NCBI RefSeq assembly: GCF_023276435.1
Contig: NZ_JALLPO010000001.1
Location: 277,591-341,590, forward strand
Direction: 5' to 3'
DNA: 64,000 nt
Source of the DNA: Sphaerisporangium perillae
GTDB taxonomy: Bacteria > Actinomycetota > Actinomycetes > Streptosporangiales > Streptosporangiaceae
The translations under genes and the position numbers were made by a program. The notes under the pieces were generated by a model, which had not been told where the DNA came from, did no database searches, and worked only from the letters and a program-made list of their open reading frames with translations. Positions 24,445-32,771 of the stretch are shown piece after piece (within the stretch, counting starts at the first letter, position 1; every line of letters begins with the position of its first letter).

Positions 24445-25341
24445 TCAGCGGGCCGGTACGGAGATGACCTCCCGGCTCGCGGACACGACGTCCTCCACGG
24501 TCACCGCCCTGGCGTCGGCGCCCTGGGCGAGAGCCCGGTGCCACGGGCGGTCCGCGGGAGGCCCCCACCGCGCGGGCGAGTCCGGCCCGAAGACGACCAC
24601 CGAGGGGATCCCATACGCCGTCGCGAGATGGGCCACCCCGGTGTTCGCGCTCACCACCAGGCGGGCGCCGGCCACCAGGGCGCACTGCTGCCGCATGGAC
24701 GTGCGCCCGGCCAGGACGCGGTGCGGGGCCAGCCCGGCCTGAGCCGCGACCAGCAGCGCCAGAGGGCGCTCGTGCCGGCTTCCCGTGACGACGACCCGCA
24801 GCCCCTCGGCCTCCATGGCCCTCGCCACCTCGGCGAACCGCTCGGGTGGCCAGCGCCGCGCCGCGTCCCTGGCGCCCGGATGGAGCACCACCGCTCCCGG
24901 GGCGGGATTCTGGATCAGCGGCACGGGAAGCGCCAGGTCGGCCGGGTCCACGCGCGAGCCGTACCAGCGGACGAGCCTGCACCACCGCTCGACCTCGTGC
25001 TCGTGCTCATTCCAGCGGGGACCCTTCAGCCGGGGGAAGGACGGATCGGCGAAGGCCCACAGCCGCCGCGGCCGCAGGTCCATCAGCAGGTGGTGGCTCC
25101 TCGGCCCGGGACCGTGCATGTTGACGGCCACGTCGGGCCTGCGCGCGCTCCAGGCGAGCCCCTCCAGGCCGGTGATCGGGACCAGCCCCTCCACCGCGCC
25201 GGTCAGCAGGGCCAGATCCCTCAGCTCCGCGGGCGCGGCGAGCACGACGTTCAGCCCTCCACGGCGCAGCGCGCGCAGCGCCGGCACGGCGGTGAGCAGC
25301 CCGCCGACACCGAGCGCGCGCAGCACCAGGGCGATGGTCAT
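24445..25341 (-). CDS. glycosyltransferase family 9 (heptosyltransferase-like)
   Basis: The 298-residue protein has the GT9 pattern of two Rossmann domains: LRALGVGGLLTAVPALRAL at the N-terminus (the family's G-x-GD-like loop), VVLHPGARDAARRWP in the middle and SANTGVAHLATAYGIPSVVVF near the C-terminus, the nucleotide-sugar-binding region. Gram-positive GT9 members are not LPS enzymes; they may add sugars to other envelope glycans. It begins 16 bases after the end of a broken glycosyltransferase gene, so this was once a two-transferase operon. Confidence 0.88.
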   Translation of the reverse strand: MTIALVLRALGVGGLLTAVPALRALRRGGLNVVLAAPAELRDLALLTGAVEGLVPITGLEGLAWSARRPDVAVNMHGPGPRSHHLLMDLRPRRLWAFADPSFPRLKGPRWNEHEHEVERWCRLVRWYGSRVDPADLALPVPLIQNPAPGAVVLHPGARDAARRWPPERFAEVARAMEAEGLRVVVTGSRHERPLALLVAAQAGLAPHRVLAGRTSMRQQCALVAGARLVVSANTGVAHLATAYGIPSVVVFGPDSPARWGPPADRPWHRALAQGADARAVTVEDVVSASREVISVPAR

Positions 25342-25357
25342 CGTCCCGGCGCCCGGT

Positions 25358-25741
25358 TCACGACGCCTTCCTTCGGGCGGGCACGCGGCCGTTGGCCGCG
25401 ATGACCTCCTCGTAGACGGCGCGGGCGCCGGCGCAGACCCGGGCCCGGTCGGGTCCAGCGCTGCCGGAGCCGGTGCGCGAAATCGGGCACCCACGGCAGG
25501 ATGTCGTCCTTGGGAATCGGCGTCGCGGGCCCGGCGGGGCCGTGCACCACCGACACGCCCGGCCCGAACGGCACCTCCTCCGGCGCGTGCGGGTCGTCCC
25601 TGCGGGTGTGCACGGTGACCTCGTGCCCTGTGCGGCCAGCTCCCGGGCAAGGGCCGCGACATGGACGTTCTGGCCACCGGAATCAACGCTTCCGAGCGTC
25701 GCGAGCGGGCTCGCGTGCTCCGACACCATTGCCATCTTCAC
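25358..25741 (-). pseudogene. frameshifted, internally deleted family-4 glycosyltransferase
   Basis: From GTG 25741 (GGAGGAG upstream) the frame gives VSEHASPLATLG, then DSGGQNVHVAALARELAAQG, the N-terminus of a GT4 transferase. At about 25620 one C seems missing: shifting by one restores VHTRRDDPHAPEEVPFGPGV and PWVPDFAHRLRQRW. Directly after, the frame returns to AVYEEVIAANGR, which is the C-terminal end of such enzymes. Some 300 residues, including both nucleotide-sugar motifs, are absent. The gene is thus a two-ended remnant of about 127 codons instead of about 420. A sequencing error could explain the missing C, but not the deletion. Confidence 0.75.
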
Positions 25742-26133
25742 CGCGTCTCCTCCAAGTGAGCGACCGCATCGCGGCGCGATCGCCCGGTCCCGGCGGAGAA
25801 GGCCGGAACGAGCCGAGCCGCGCCTGACGACCTCGCAGAACGTGCGCGGGCCGGCATGGGTGCGAGCGGAAACAAATCGCGACGCCGTTGGGACGGCGAG
25901 CGCGGTTCGCGAGGTGCACGGGGGACAGGGTGCACGAGTGTTCACGTCGCCGCCGGCGCGGTCCGCGCGTGTTCCGCGTCGACGGGGCTCGGTGTTCGCA
26001 GAGGTCTGCGTCCTACCACACTTGCTGTCAAGGCAGCGTTCTATCCTGAAAGGGCAGTACCAAACCTCCCCGGTTTCGCCACCCGCACGACGGGCATGGC
26101 GAGACCTGTCAGTCGATCGGAGGGGGGTAGACG
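25742..26133. other. divergent intergenic region with candidate promoter
   Basis: This 390-base stretch lies between the broken transferase and the BON gene. CGCAGAGGTCTGCG at 25997-26010 is a near-complete palindrome. GTTT (26073-26076), 15 bases, GGGCAT (26092-26097) is a one-mismatch SigB-type promoter 37 bases before the BON start. No coding frame is convincing. Confidence 0.4.
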
Positions 26134-26430
26134 ATGTCCCACGAGGCTTCACATGACGTCGCCCCGCATCACGACGCTCCGCACTACGACGCTCCTCACT
26201 ACGTGGCCGCCCGCGTGCAAAGGGCGCTGGCGGCGGACGAGCGGACGTACGAGCTCGGGATACGGGTGGACATCAGAGGTGACCAGCTCTTCCTGCGGGG
26301 CGAGGTGGAGTGCGAGGAGCGCCGGCATCTGGTGGCCGCCGTGGCCGGGGAGACCGCGCCCGGGCTGAAGGTCCACAACGAGGTCACCGTGGTCGAGGTC
26401 AGGGGGCCGGGAGAGGAGGAGACCCTGTGA
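26134..26430 (+). CDS. BON-domain protein
   Basis: A 98-residue protein with a His/Asp-rich N-terminus (HDVAPHHDAPHYDAPHY, a possible metal-binding stretch) and one BON domain: VQRALAADERTYELGIRV, FLRGEVECEERRHLVAAVA and LKVHNEVTVVEV. BON domains bind phospholipid surfaces or other macromolecules and are common in osmotic stress proteins. The ribosome site GGAGGGGGG is just before the ATG. The stop overlaps the start of the next gene (GTGA), so it is coupled to a phosphoesterase. Confidence 0.87.
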   Translation: MSHEASHDVAPHHDAPHYDAPHYVAARVQRALAADERTYELGIRVDIRGDQLFLRGEVECEERRHLVAAVAGETAPGLKVHNEVTVVEVRGPGEEETL

Positions 26431-27158
26431 AGATCAGAGTCGCGGCCGTCGGAGACGTCCACCTTGGCGAGGATCTCCGCGGGAGGTACCGCGGGAGGCT
26501 GGACGGCATCGGGGAACGGGCCGACGTCCTGCTGCTCGCGGGTGATCTCACCCGGCACGGCACGCCCGAGGAGGGCAGGGTCGTGGCCGACGAGTTCCGG
26601 GATCTGCCGATCCCGGTGGTCACCGTGCTGGGCAACCACGACTACCAGTCCGACGCCGCGGACGAGATCGTAGAGGTGCTGCGTGACGCGGGCATCCAGG
26701 TGCTGCAGGACGAGTCCACGGTCATCGAGTGCGGCGACCTGCGGCTCGGCGTGGTGGGTGGCAAGGGATTCGGCGGAGGCTTCGCCGGTAAGTGCGCGAG
26801 CGAGTTCGGCGAGCCGCAGATGAAGGCGTTCGTCCGGCACACCAGGGAGATCTCCGAGCTCTGGCACAAGGCGCTGAAGGGCCTGGACACCGACCACCGG
26901 GTGGTCCTCAGCCACTATTCGCCGGTCAAGGACACCCTTGCGGGCGAGCCGCTGGAGATCTACCCCTTCCTCGGCAGCTACTTGCTCGCCGAGGCGGTCG
27001 ACGCCGAGGGCGCCGACCTGTTCATTCACGGGCACGCCCATTCCGGCGTGGAGAAGGGCCTCACCCCGGGTGGGGTGCGGGTCCGCAACGTCGCGCTTCC
27101 CGTGCTGCGCCGGGCCTACGCCGTGTACAGCCTCGGCGCGGAGGATCCTGAGGTCTGA
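26427..27158 (+). CDS. metallophosphoesterase
   Basis: From GTG 26427 (overlapping the BON stop, with GGAGGAG upstream) the 243-residue protein shows the full calcineurin-type active site: VGDVHLGE, LAGDLTRHG, VLGNHDYQ, VLSHYSPV and IHGHAHSG. No signal peptide or helix is present. The coupling with a BON protein in a stress island suggests a role in envelope or nucleotide stress responses, but the substrate is not indicated. It is a different subgroup from the phosphoesterase at 13.6-14.4 kb. Confidence 0.88.
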   Translation: MKIRVAAVGDVHLGEDLRGRYRGRLDGIGERADVLLLAGDLTRHGTPEEGRVVADEFRDLPIPVVTVLGNHDYQSDAADEIVEVLRDAGIQVLQDESTVIECGDLRLGVVGGKGFGGGFAGKCASEFGEPQMKAFVRHTREISELWHKALKGLDTDHRVVLSHYSPVKDTLAGEPLEIYPFLGSYLLAEAVDAEGADLFIHGHAHSGVEKGLTPGGVRVRNVALPVLRRAYAVYSLGAEDPEV

Positions 27159-27191
27159 TCGGCCGGTGCGGGCCGTGCGGTCTGATCCCGC

Positions 27192-27295
<104 letters not shown>

Positions 27296-27298
27296 CGG

Positions 27299-27448
27299 TC
27301 ATGGATGAAAGATGCTGACGCCGCCGGGGCCGACCAGAAGCCCGACGACGATGAGGACGATCCCCCAGAGGAGATCGCGGCGAGCCAGGATGACGTAGAT
27401 CCCGGCGATGACGAGAACGACGGCGATTAGCCAAAGAAGTGTACCCAT
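27299..27448 (-). CDS. GPGG-motif small membrane protein (49 aa)
   Basis: A 49-residue frame from ATG 27448: MGTLLWLIAVVLVIAGIYVI, a short RRDLLW turn, GIVLIVVGLLVGPGGVSIF. Two helices and a GPGG motif near the C-terminus identify the actinomycete family annotated as GPGG-motif small membrane proteins, of unknown function. The ribosome site is weak. It is convergent with the phosphoesterase and separated from it by the terminator-like inverted repeat. Confidence 0.82.
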   Translation of the reverse strand: MGTLLWLIAVVLVIAGIYVILARRDLLWGIVLIVVGLLVGPGGVSIFHP

Positions 27449-27525
27449 AGGCATCCCACTGCCCTGACAAATGCCCCCTTAACGTATCCCCGGATCAACT
27501 CTTCCCATGGCCCGGGCAATGCCGT

Positions 27526-28056
27526 TCACTCATCGCTCCAGGGACGCCGGCCTCTGCGGTGAAGAGAGACCAGGGGCTGGACGAACCACAACCAGGCGCT
27601 CAGGCCCGCCACCCCGCCCGCCAGCAGCGCCGCGGGCAGGACGCCGAGGAACGCCTCCACGACCAGCCCGGTCGAGCAGGTCATGGAGACGGCGAGCGCG
27701 ATCCCGCCCACGACGCCGAGCCGGTTGGCCCGGTGGAGCATCAGCTCCTTCAGCGCACTGCGGAACAGAACCCGGTGCTGCGTCGCGGGCGCGATCAGGC
27801 AGATGGAGGCCACCGCGGCGCTCAGCATCGCCACATAGAACAGCCACCGGCCGGCCTGGTCCACCTTGCCGAAGCCCGTGGAGAACGGAAGGGTCAGCAG
27901 GAAGGCGAACAGCACCTGCACGCCCGTGGCCGCCACCCGCAGGCCCTGGAGCAGCTCGCCGAGCTCCCGGTCGACCCGTTCCTTGTGGCTCTCATCGGGC
28001 TCCGCCTGAACTCCGCCGCCGGCCGGCTCGTGCCTGTTCACGTCGCTCAGCGCCAC
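27526..28056 (-). CDS. DUF6328 family membrane protein
   Basis: From GTG 28056 (AGGCAGGA upstream) the 176-residue protein has a charged N-terminus and the DUF6328 core: LGELLQGLRVAATGVQVLFA, FLLTLPFSTGF, then LYDV-like FYVAMLSAAVASICLIAPAT and HRVLFR. Four helices are predicted. Family function is unknown. It is the last gene of a three-gene operon with a small membrane protein (ten-base overlap) and a DUF1360 protein; that operon starts with a SigB-type promoter. Confidence 0.85.
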   Translation of the reverse strand: MALSDVNRHEPAGGGVQAEPDESHKERVDRELGELLQGLRVAATGVQVLFAFLLTLPFSTGFGKVDQAGRWLFYVAMLSAAVASICLIAPATQHRVLFRSALKELMLHRANRLGVVGGIALAVSMTCSTGLVVEAFLGVLPAALLAGGVAGLSAWLWFVQPLVSLHRRGRRPWSDE

Positions 28057-28301
28057 TGCTGGGTCCTGCCTCTCTCGCGCCGGTGCGCCCGCGCCGCCCG
28101 CCTCCCGACGAACAGCACGGCCCCGAGCGCGACATAGGACAGCAGGCCCATGAGCAGGGTCAGCCAGACGATGCCCGCGACGCCCGCCACCACCGTGAGA
28201 AGGGTGCATGCGGCCAGGCCGAGGGTGGCGTAACCGAGCCACTTGCCGTAGGGGTTCTCCTGCAGCGCCTTCAACGACGTGCTGAGCGAGATCTCCGTCA
28301 T
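28047..28301 (-). CDS. small two-helix membrane protein
   Basis: The 84-residue product starts at ATG 28301 behind GGAGGAG. A short polar segment (LSTSLKALQENPYGKWLGYA) precedes two helices (LGLAACTLLTVVAGVAGIV, LMGLLSYVALGAVLFV) and a basic tail (GRRAARAHRRERGR). I do not recognise a named family. It is coupled on both sides: TGATG with DUF1360 upstream and a ten-base overlap with DUF6328 downstream. Confidence 0.75.
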   Translation of the reverse strand: MTEISLSTSLKALQENPYGKWLGYATLGLAACTLLTVVAGVAGIVWLTLLMGLLSYVALGAVLFVGRRAARAHRRERGRTQQWR

Positions 28302-28855
28302 CACTCCTCCTCCTGTCCTTCGTCCTCTTCCCGCCGCGGGCTTCCCTCCGCGGATCGCATCAGCCGCGCGTACGCCAGCTGGAGCCAGTCGGAGATCGCG
28401 ACGGCCGACATGGTGGCCCCGGCGAGACGGGTGACGCCCGGAGCCCAGACCATCCCGGCGGCGTAGGCGGTGGCGACCCACTGCGCGATGCAGAAGGGGC
28501 AGGTCACCAGCTCGCCGATGGCATGCCTGATGCCGTGGCCGCGAACCTCCTCCCTCAATTCGGCGGGACCGCTCACCCCGGCGTACCGTGTGAAGGGTGC
28601 CCGGAGCGGGCTGGTGACCGGGTCCTTCGTGAGCGTTCGGGAGAGCCGGTGCGTGCTCAGACCCATCAACAGCAGATCCATCACGGCCACTCGCTCAGGC
28701 GGCCGGGCGCCGGTCAGCTTGCCCAGCGCCACCAGCCCGGCCACCGCGCCGCCGTAGACGCCGAGGACGCGCAGGTAAGAGCCGAGCGGCCGATCAGAAC
28801 CGCTCTCGTAGGCCCGTTCCTCCTTACGCAGCTTGCTTGTGAGATTGTTCGTCAT
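28301..28855 (-). CDS. DUF1360 family membrane protein
   Basis: From ATG 28855 the 184-residue protein shows the family signature TCPFCIAQW near residue 135 (a C-x2-C in the membrane) and a first helix VLGVYGGAVAGLVALGK, with LMGLSTHRLSRTLTKDPVTS between. DUF1360 relatives include B. subtilis sporulation proteins; function is unknown. The open frame continues upstream, but ATG 28855 lies about ten bases after a good SigB-type -10, so this message would be nearly leaderless. The acidic tail (EEDEGQEEE) is notable. Confidence 0.85.
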   Translation of the reverse strand: MTNNLTSKLRKEERAYESGSDRPLGSYLRVLGVYGGAVAGLVALGKLTGARPPERVAVMDLLLMGLSTHRLSRTLTKDPVTSPLRAPFTRYAGVSGPAELREEVRGHGIRHAIGELVTCPFCIAQWVATAYAAGMVWAPGVTRLAGATMSAVAISDWLQLAYARLMRSAEGSPRREEDEGQEEE

Positions 28856-28865
28856 AGGTCGGCGC

Positions 28866-28890
28866 CTACCCTCGAGGGCCGAGACCATGC
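28866..28890 (-). promoter_or_regulatory. SigB-type promoter for the DUF1360 operon
   Basis: Read on the minus strand: GCAT (28890-28887), 15 bases, GGGTAG (28871-28866), matching GNNT-N14-16-GGGTAN. The ATG of DUF1360 follows at 28855. Confidence 0.55.
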
Positions 28891-28895
28891 CGGAC

Positions 28896-28920
28896 GTTTG
28901 TCCTGGGACGAAGCGGGTAC
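28896..28920 (+). promoter_or_regulatory. SigB-type promoter for the nucleotidyltransferase-like gene
   Basis: GTTT (28896-28899), 15 bases, GGGTAC (28915-28920) fits the actinomycete SigB consensus at every defined base. It is back-to-back with the minus-strand promoter, five bases apart. Confidence 0.65.
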
Positions 28921-28957
28921 GGAAGATCTTCAGCCATCGCTCGTATGGGGGTGAGCC

Positions 28958-29560
28958 TTGGGAAGTCACACGCATGAGGTCACCGACGCGATCATCGACA
29001 CGCTGAAGCGTGCCGGATCCGCCCTCAAAGCAGAGGGAGTGCGGTTCGCACTCGCCGGAGGATGCGCGGCGTACGCCAGGGGAGCGGCGCCGTCACTGCA
29101 CGACGTCGACTTCGTGCTCGTCGAGGAGGACGTGCCTCGCGCGCTGGAGACGCTCAGGGGAGTCGGGTTCCACACCGCGAAACCACCGGAGGACTGGCTG
29201 GTCAAGGCCTTCGACGAGGAGGACAGGCTCGTCGACCTCATCTTCAGGATCGAGGAACGGCCGATCACCCAGGCGATGATCTCCCGGGCGGACATGATCA
29301 ACACGGCGGCGCTGAGCCTTCCCGTCCTCGACGCGACCGACCTGGTGATCTCGTGGATCCTGCCGATGTCGGAGCACAGCTGCGACTACGGGTCGATCCT
29401 TCCGCAGGTGCGCGCGCTCAGGGAGCAGGTCAACTGGGACCAGGTCGCCATCGTGGCCTCGACCTCGCCGTACGCCTCGACGTTCCTCACCCTCCTCGAC
29501 CGGCTCGGCGTCGCCTGCCCCAAGCCGCCCCCCGAGGACGCCGACACCCGCTGGCCCTGA
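28958..29560 (+). CDS. nucleotidyltransferase-fold protein
   Basis: TTG 28958 follows GGGGGTGAG. The 200-residue protein has the minimal nucleotidyltransferase core: VRFALAGGCAAYARG near residue 30, then SLHDVDFVLVEED (D-x-D metal residues) and a third acidic strand DRLVDLIFRI. This fold is shared by toxin/antitoxin and aminoglycoside-type transferases; helices of the C-terminal half carry no diagnostic motif. With SigB-type control and stress genes around it, a housekeeping stress role seems likelier than drug resistance. No antitoxin partner is adjacent. Confidence 0.75.
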   Translation: MGSHTHEVTDAIIDTLKRAGSALKAEGVRFALAGGCAAYARGAAPSLHDVDFVLVEEDVPRALETLRGVGFHTAKPPEDWLVKAFDEEDRLVDLIFRIEERPITQAMISRADMINTAALSLPVLDATDLVISWILPMSEHSCDYGSILPQVRALREQVNWDQVAIVASTSPYASTFLTLLDRLGVACPKPPPEDADTRWP

Positions 29561-29606
29561 CACCCGGGCCCCGCCCCCGCCGGCTCTGACACCCGGGCCC
29601 CGCCCC
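29557..29606 (+). repeat. direct repeat of 21 bp at 29-base period
   Basis: CTGACACCCGGGCCCCGCCC occurs at 29557 and again at 29586, the first copy overlapping the stop codon of the nucleotidyltransferase gene. A reverse-complement copy of its first ten bases, CGGGTGTCAG, is at 29633-29642. Confidence 0.75.
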
Positions 29607-29659
29607 GTCGGCACCGCCGCACGGCACGGGAACGGGTGTCAGGGCCGGCCCTGGTCACG

Positions 29660-29693
29660 CGGAAGGCCGCGCCGGATCCGGCGCGGCCTTCCG
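29660..29693. terminator. 34-bp perfect palindrome, bidirectional terminator
   Basis: CGGAAGGCCGCGCCGGA pairs perfectly with its reverse complement over 34 bases with no loop excess. It sits between convergent genes, so it can stop transcription both ways. Confidence 0.8.
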
Positions 29694-29729
29694 TTCGTCC
29701 TGGATGTTCCCCTTGCTCGGGGTGACGGC

Positions 29730-30095
29730 CTAGAGGGTGCCCGGCCCGAAGGGGAAGCGGCCGTAGTAGTCGCCGACCCGGCTCCGGTACGAGGGCTCCT
29801 TGTAGCTCGCCTCGTCGAACTCCGGAGCGTCCTTGATCTCCTGCTTGGTCCGGCTGACGAAGACCTTCTTCTCCTGCGGGTCGATCTGGGTGACCGTGCT
29901 CGCGGGGAGCATGACCTTCTTACCGAAGATCCACGGTCCGGTGTCCACGATCAGGTAGCTCTCGCCGACCTCGTACGTCGCGTCGTCCACCGAGCCGATC
30001 TTCCCATCGGTCGCCTCGACGTGGTATCCGACGACGTCGAAGCTCTGGTGGGCTCCGGTGACGGTCGGGCTGTAGCTCCAAAGATCCTGCTGCAT
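29730..30095 (-). CDS. PRC-barrel domain protein
   Basis: A 121-residue soluble protein with the PRC-barrel pattern: FDVVGYHVEATDGKIGSVDD, then SYLIVDTGPWIFGKKVMLP and VTQIDPQEKKVFV. The C-terminal 30 residues are charged and aromatic (SYRSRVGDYYGRFPFG). PRC-barrel proteins of this type are widespread stress and RNA-metabolism accessories. It is a single gene with a near-perfect SigB-type promoter 44 bases upstream. Confidence 0.88.
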   Translation of the reverse strand: MQQDLWSYSPTVTGAHQSFDVVGYHVEATDGKIGSVDDATYEVGESYLIVDTGPWIFGKKVMLPASTVTQIDPQEKKVFVSRTKQEIKDAPEFDEASYKEPSYRSRVGDYYGRFPFGPGTL

Positions 30096-30138
30096 CTTCT
30101 CGTTCTCCCCTCGATTGACTTCGTCGGGACTCTCCGCC

Positions 30139-30162
30139 CTACCCGCCCACTGCCCGCGAAAC
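30139..30162 (-). promoter_or_regulatory. SigB-type promoter for the PRC-barrel gene
   Basis: On the minus strand GTTT (30162-30159), 14 bases, GGGTAG (30144-30139) agrees with the actinomycete SigB consensus. It is 44 bases before the ATG. Confidence 0.65.
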
Positions 30163-30301
30163 GTCGATGTGCGGACAGGCCCGTGTCACCCGAAGGTAAG
30201 TACGCCCCATGACGACCCGTGACCCGCAGGTCGCCGGTGGGACGACACCGGGGCGGATGTCACGGGCACCCCCGAATTACCGCTAACCTAGACGTGGTCA
30301 G

Positions 30302-30378
30302 GCGCCGCTAGCTCAGTTGGTTAGAGCAGCTGACTCTTAATCAGCGGGTCCGGGGTTCGAGTCCCTGGCGGCGCACCA
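30302..30378 (+). tRNA. tRNA-Lys (anticodon CTT), second identical copy
   Basis: All 77 bases including CCA are identical to the copy at 6943-7019. A TAACCT -10-like element lies about 20 bases upstream. The sequence downstream is partly shared with the first copy. Confidence 0.97.
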
Positions 30379-30591
30379 CGGCAACGGCCGATGACCTGGG
30401 CATTCTTCACTTGACGGAGGGTGCCCACAGTCATTTCCGGGCCTGTGCGGGGTCGTTGTGGGTCTTCCGCCGGCTCTGCTGCCAAGCAGGCCTCCCGTCA
30501 TCCTGGTAAATATCCTACTATTCATGTAGGAATAGAGGTCATCTGGAAAGGGGCGGCATGCCCAAGGCGTAATCGTCATCGAGGTGACCGC

Positions 30592-31290
30592 GTGAGTGAG
30601 CCGCATCCGCTGGACAACCCCGCCTGGTCGTCTCTGACCGGGCCGCACGCGCACTTCGCCGAACGGCGCGGCAACGTGCTCCGCTACCCCGTCGACGTTG
30701 CCCCGTTCATCGCGCTCCCCGAGAAGCCGGAGGCCGCCGACTGGGAGGAGGTCGAGGCGATGGCCGGTCCGGGCGCGCTGATCCCGCTCGCCGGGATGAT
30801 CGGCCCGCCGCCGAGTGGGTGGGAGGTGATCACGAACGGGAAGGGCGTCCAGCTCGTCGACGACGGCGTGGCCGCCCGGCCGGATGGTGAGGCGGTCCGG
30901 CTGGGCGCCGAGGACGTGCCGGAGATGCTGGCCCTCGTCGAGCGCACCAAGCCGGGGCCGTTCCTGCCTCGCACGGTCGAGCTCGGCACCTACCTCGGCA
31001 TCAGGCGCGGAGGCGTGCTGGTCGCGATGGCCGGTGAGCGGCTGCACCCGCCGGGGTGGACGGAGATCAGCGCGGTCTGCACCGACGAGGCGTTCCGCGG
31101 CCAAGGGCTCGCGACCCGGCTGGTGCTCGCCCTCGCCGCCGGCATCCGGGACCGGGGGGAGACGCCCTTCCTCCACGCGGCCGCGACCAACACCGGCGCC
31201 GTCCGCCTGTACGAGTCGCTGGGGTTCCGGCTCCGCCGCACCGTCACGTTCCTTTCCGCGCGCGTCCCCGGGCAGGTGCCGGTCGCGTGA
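30592..31290 (+). CDS. GNAT-family acetyltransferase (FR47-like)
   Basis: GTG 30592 follows GAGGTGAC. The 232-residue protein has a variable N-terminal half and a C-terminal GNAT domain: ISAVCTDEAFRGQGLATRLV (acetyl-CoA P-loop RGQGLA) and TPFLHAAATNTGAVRLYESL, then GFRLRRTVTFL. It matches the FR47-like subgroup with two GNAT-like halves. The promoter region contains CCTAC/GTAGG (30514-30530), a possible operator. The acetylated substrate is unknown. Confidence 0.88.
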   Translation: MSEPHPLDNPAWSSLTGPHAHFAERRGNVLRYPVDVAPFIALPEKPEAADWEEVEAMAGPGALIPLAGMIGPPPSGWEVITNGKGVQLVDDGVAARPDGEAVRLGAEDVPEMLALVERTKPGPFLPRTVELGTYLGIRRGGVLVAMAGERLHPPGWTEISAVCTDEAFRGQGLATRLVLALAAGIRDRGETPFLHAAATNTGAVRLYESLGFRLRRTVTFLSARVPGQVPVA

Positions 31291-31590
31291 GCGTGGCGCC
31301 GGCCGCGTTTCAGGGGCGGGCGGTGGAGGCGGTAGGCGCGGCCAGAGCGGCATTTATTTCATATGCCTGGAATGCCACCATGACCTGCCGGAACGCGCGA
31401 CGGCGGCGTCGGGGCCAGAAACGGGGCGCATGGGTGCCGTAGAGGTGGGCATTCTTCCCGGGGCCCCTCGAGACGAAATTCCAAGCGCCAAGGGCGTGAT
31501 CGTCGCTCTCGAGTGGGTAGGGCAGCACACCCTCTCGTGTCCCCGCCGGTCCGGCGGGACGCGGCAAAGACGAATCAGATGGAGGACATG
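31291..31590. other. intergenic stretch with AT-rich inverted repeat
   Basis: Around 31349-31367 GGCAT and ATGCC flank an AT-rich centre, a possible operator. No gene or RNA was recognised. Confidence 0.35.
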
Positions 31591-32460
31591 GTGACGCCAC
31601 CCAACCCTGACAAGCCGAACGAAAGACTTTCGATCGGACCGGGCGGGCCACGCTGGCGTATCTCAGGCTCATCGATCTTCGCCGCCGGTGTCGTGCTGCT
31701 GGCGTCCGGCGGCGTGGGAGTGGCCGCGGCGTCCGCGGCCTCGCCTGTTTCCCCTCCGGTGGAGACCCCGACCCCCACGGCCACGATCAGCGAGACCCCC
31801 ACCGGAACCCCGACGGAGACCCCCACGGTGCCTCCCACGGAAACCGGGACGCCCACTCCGACCCCCACGCCGACCGCCACCGCTCCGGCGGCGCCTGCCG
31901 TGGCGCCGTGGGCGTTCGTCGGCACGCTGCACGGCGAGTTCATCGTCCCGACGAAGGACCGCTGCGCTTTCCTGACCGTGTTCGCCCAGACGGGCCAGGC
32001 GACCACCGTGGCCGACGATTCGATCACCGTCCGGAGCGAGGACGGGTACGAGAAGGCGTACGCGATCAGCGACTCCACCCGCGTCATCGCGGGCCGCCGG
32101 GGCAACGACGAGATCAAGCAGGGAGACTGGGTCTCGCTGACCGCCTCGGCACAGGGCGACCCGGCGGCGGCCGGCTACATCGTGGACCTGTCGCGCCCGT
32201 CCAAGAAGTACTGGCCGGGCAAGGGCTGGTGGCCCGGGAGTTACTTGCGGCCGAGCCAGACCAATTGGCGCACCCCCACGCCGTGCCCGACGCCGTCCCA
32301 GACGCCCACCGTGACCCCCACGGTGGTCCCGACCGTCACACCGACCGAGACCCCGACCGAGACCCCGACCGTCACGCCCACCGAATCGACGACGCCCACG
32401 GCGGAGTCCACGCCCACGGTGACCGAGACGATCACGGTCACCCCGACCCCGGCCCCTTGA
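31591..32460 (+). CDS. exported protein with DUF5666-like domain between Thr/Pro-rich arms
   Basis: GTG 31591 has GGAGG five bases upstream, better than ATG 31579 or 31588. The 289-residue product has a signal-like helix (IFAAGVVLLASGGVGVAAA), a TPT-repeat arm (ETPTPTATISETPTGTPTET), a central beta domain of about 95 residues (FVGTLHGEFIVP, ITVRSEDGYEKAYAISDSTR, GDWVSLTASAQGD), an aromatic/Gly stretch (KYWPGKGWWPGSYL) and a second Thr/Pro arm to the end. The middle resembles DUF5666 beta domains. No membrane anchor follows, so it is secreted or wall-attached; the arms are candidates for O-mannosylation. Confidence 0.75.
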   Translation: MTPPNPDKPNERLSIGPGGPRWRISGSSIFAAGVVLLASGGVGVAAASAASPVSPPVETPTPTATISETPTGTPTETPTVPPTETGTPTPTPTPTATAPAAPAVAPWAFVGTLHGEFIVPTKDRCAFLTVFAQTGQATTVADDSITVRSEDGYEKAYAISDSTRVIAGRRGNDEIKQGDWVSLTASAQGDPAAAGYIVDLSRPSKKYWPGKGWWPGSYLRPSQTNWRTPTPCPTPSQTPTVTPTVVPTVTPTETPTETPTVTPTESTTPTAESTPTVTETITVTPTPAP

Positions 32461-32651
32461 GCGAGGCCTAGGCCACGACGCCCGCGGCACGGCACCACCG
32501 CGCCGCGGGCGTGCGGCCGAGGAAGAGACCGTACCGAGTGCCCGGCGCGCGGACCGGCGGATACGCGGCGAGGACGCCGGGATTCACGGGAAAGGCCATG
32601 GGTAGGGCTGGACTGAGCACGAAAGCACGCTGGGTGAGGCGGCCGGGCCGT

Positions 32652-32771
32652 ATGGAGCGCAATTTCAAGATCCGCCCTCTTGGCGGAGCGGCGGGATGCC
32701 TGACGATGATCATCATCTCCGTCGTGCTGTCCGTGCTGCTCACGGTGCTGGTCAACGTGCTCTTGCGGTGA
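32652..32771 (+). CDS. small single-helix membrane protein (39 aa)
   Basis: ATG 32652 gives MERNFKIRPLGGAAGCLTMI followed by a helix ISVVLSVLLTVLVNVLL and Arg. Proteins of this size with an R/K-rich start, G-C-L-x-M and SVxLTVLxNVLL helix recur in actinomycetes. A longer frame starts at 32598 or before, but its extra part is unlike membrane-protein leaders. Function unknown. Confidence 0.6.
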   Translation: MERNFKIRPLGGAAGCLTMIIISVVLSVLLTVLVNVLLR

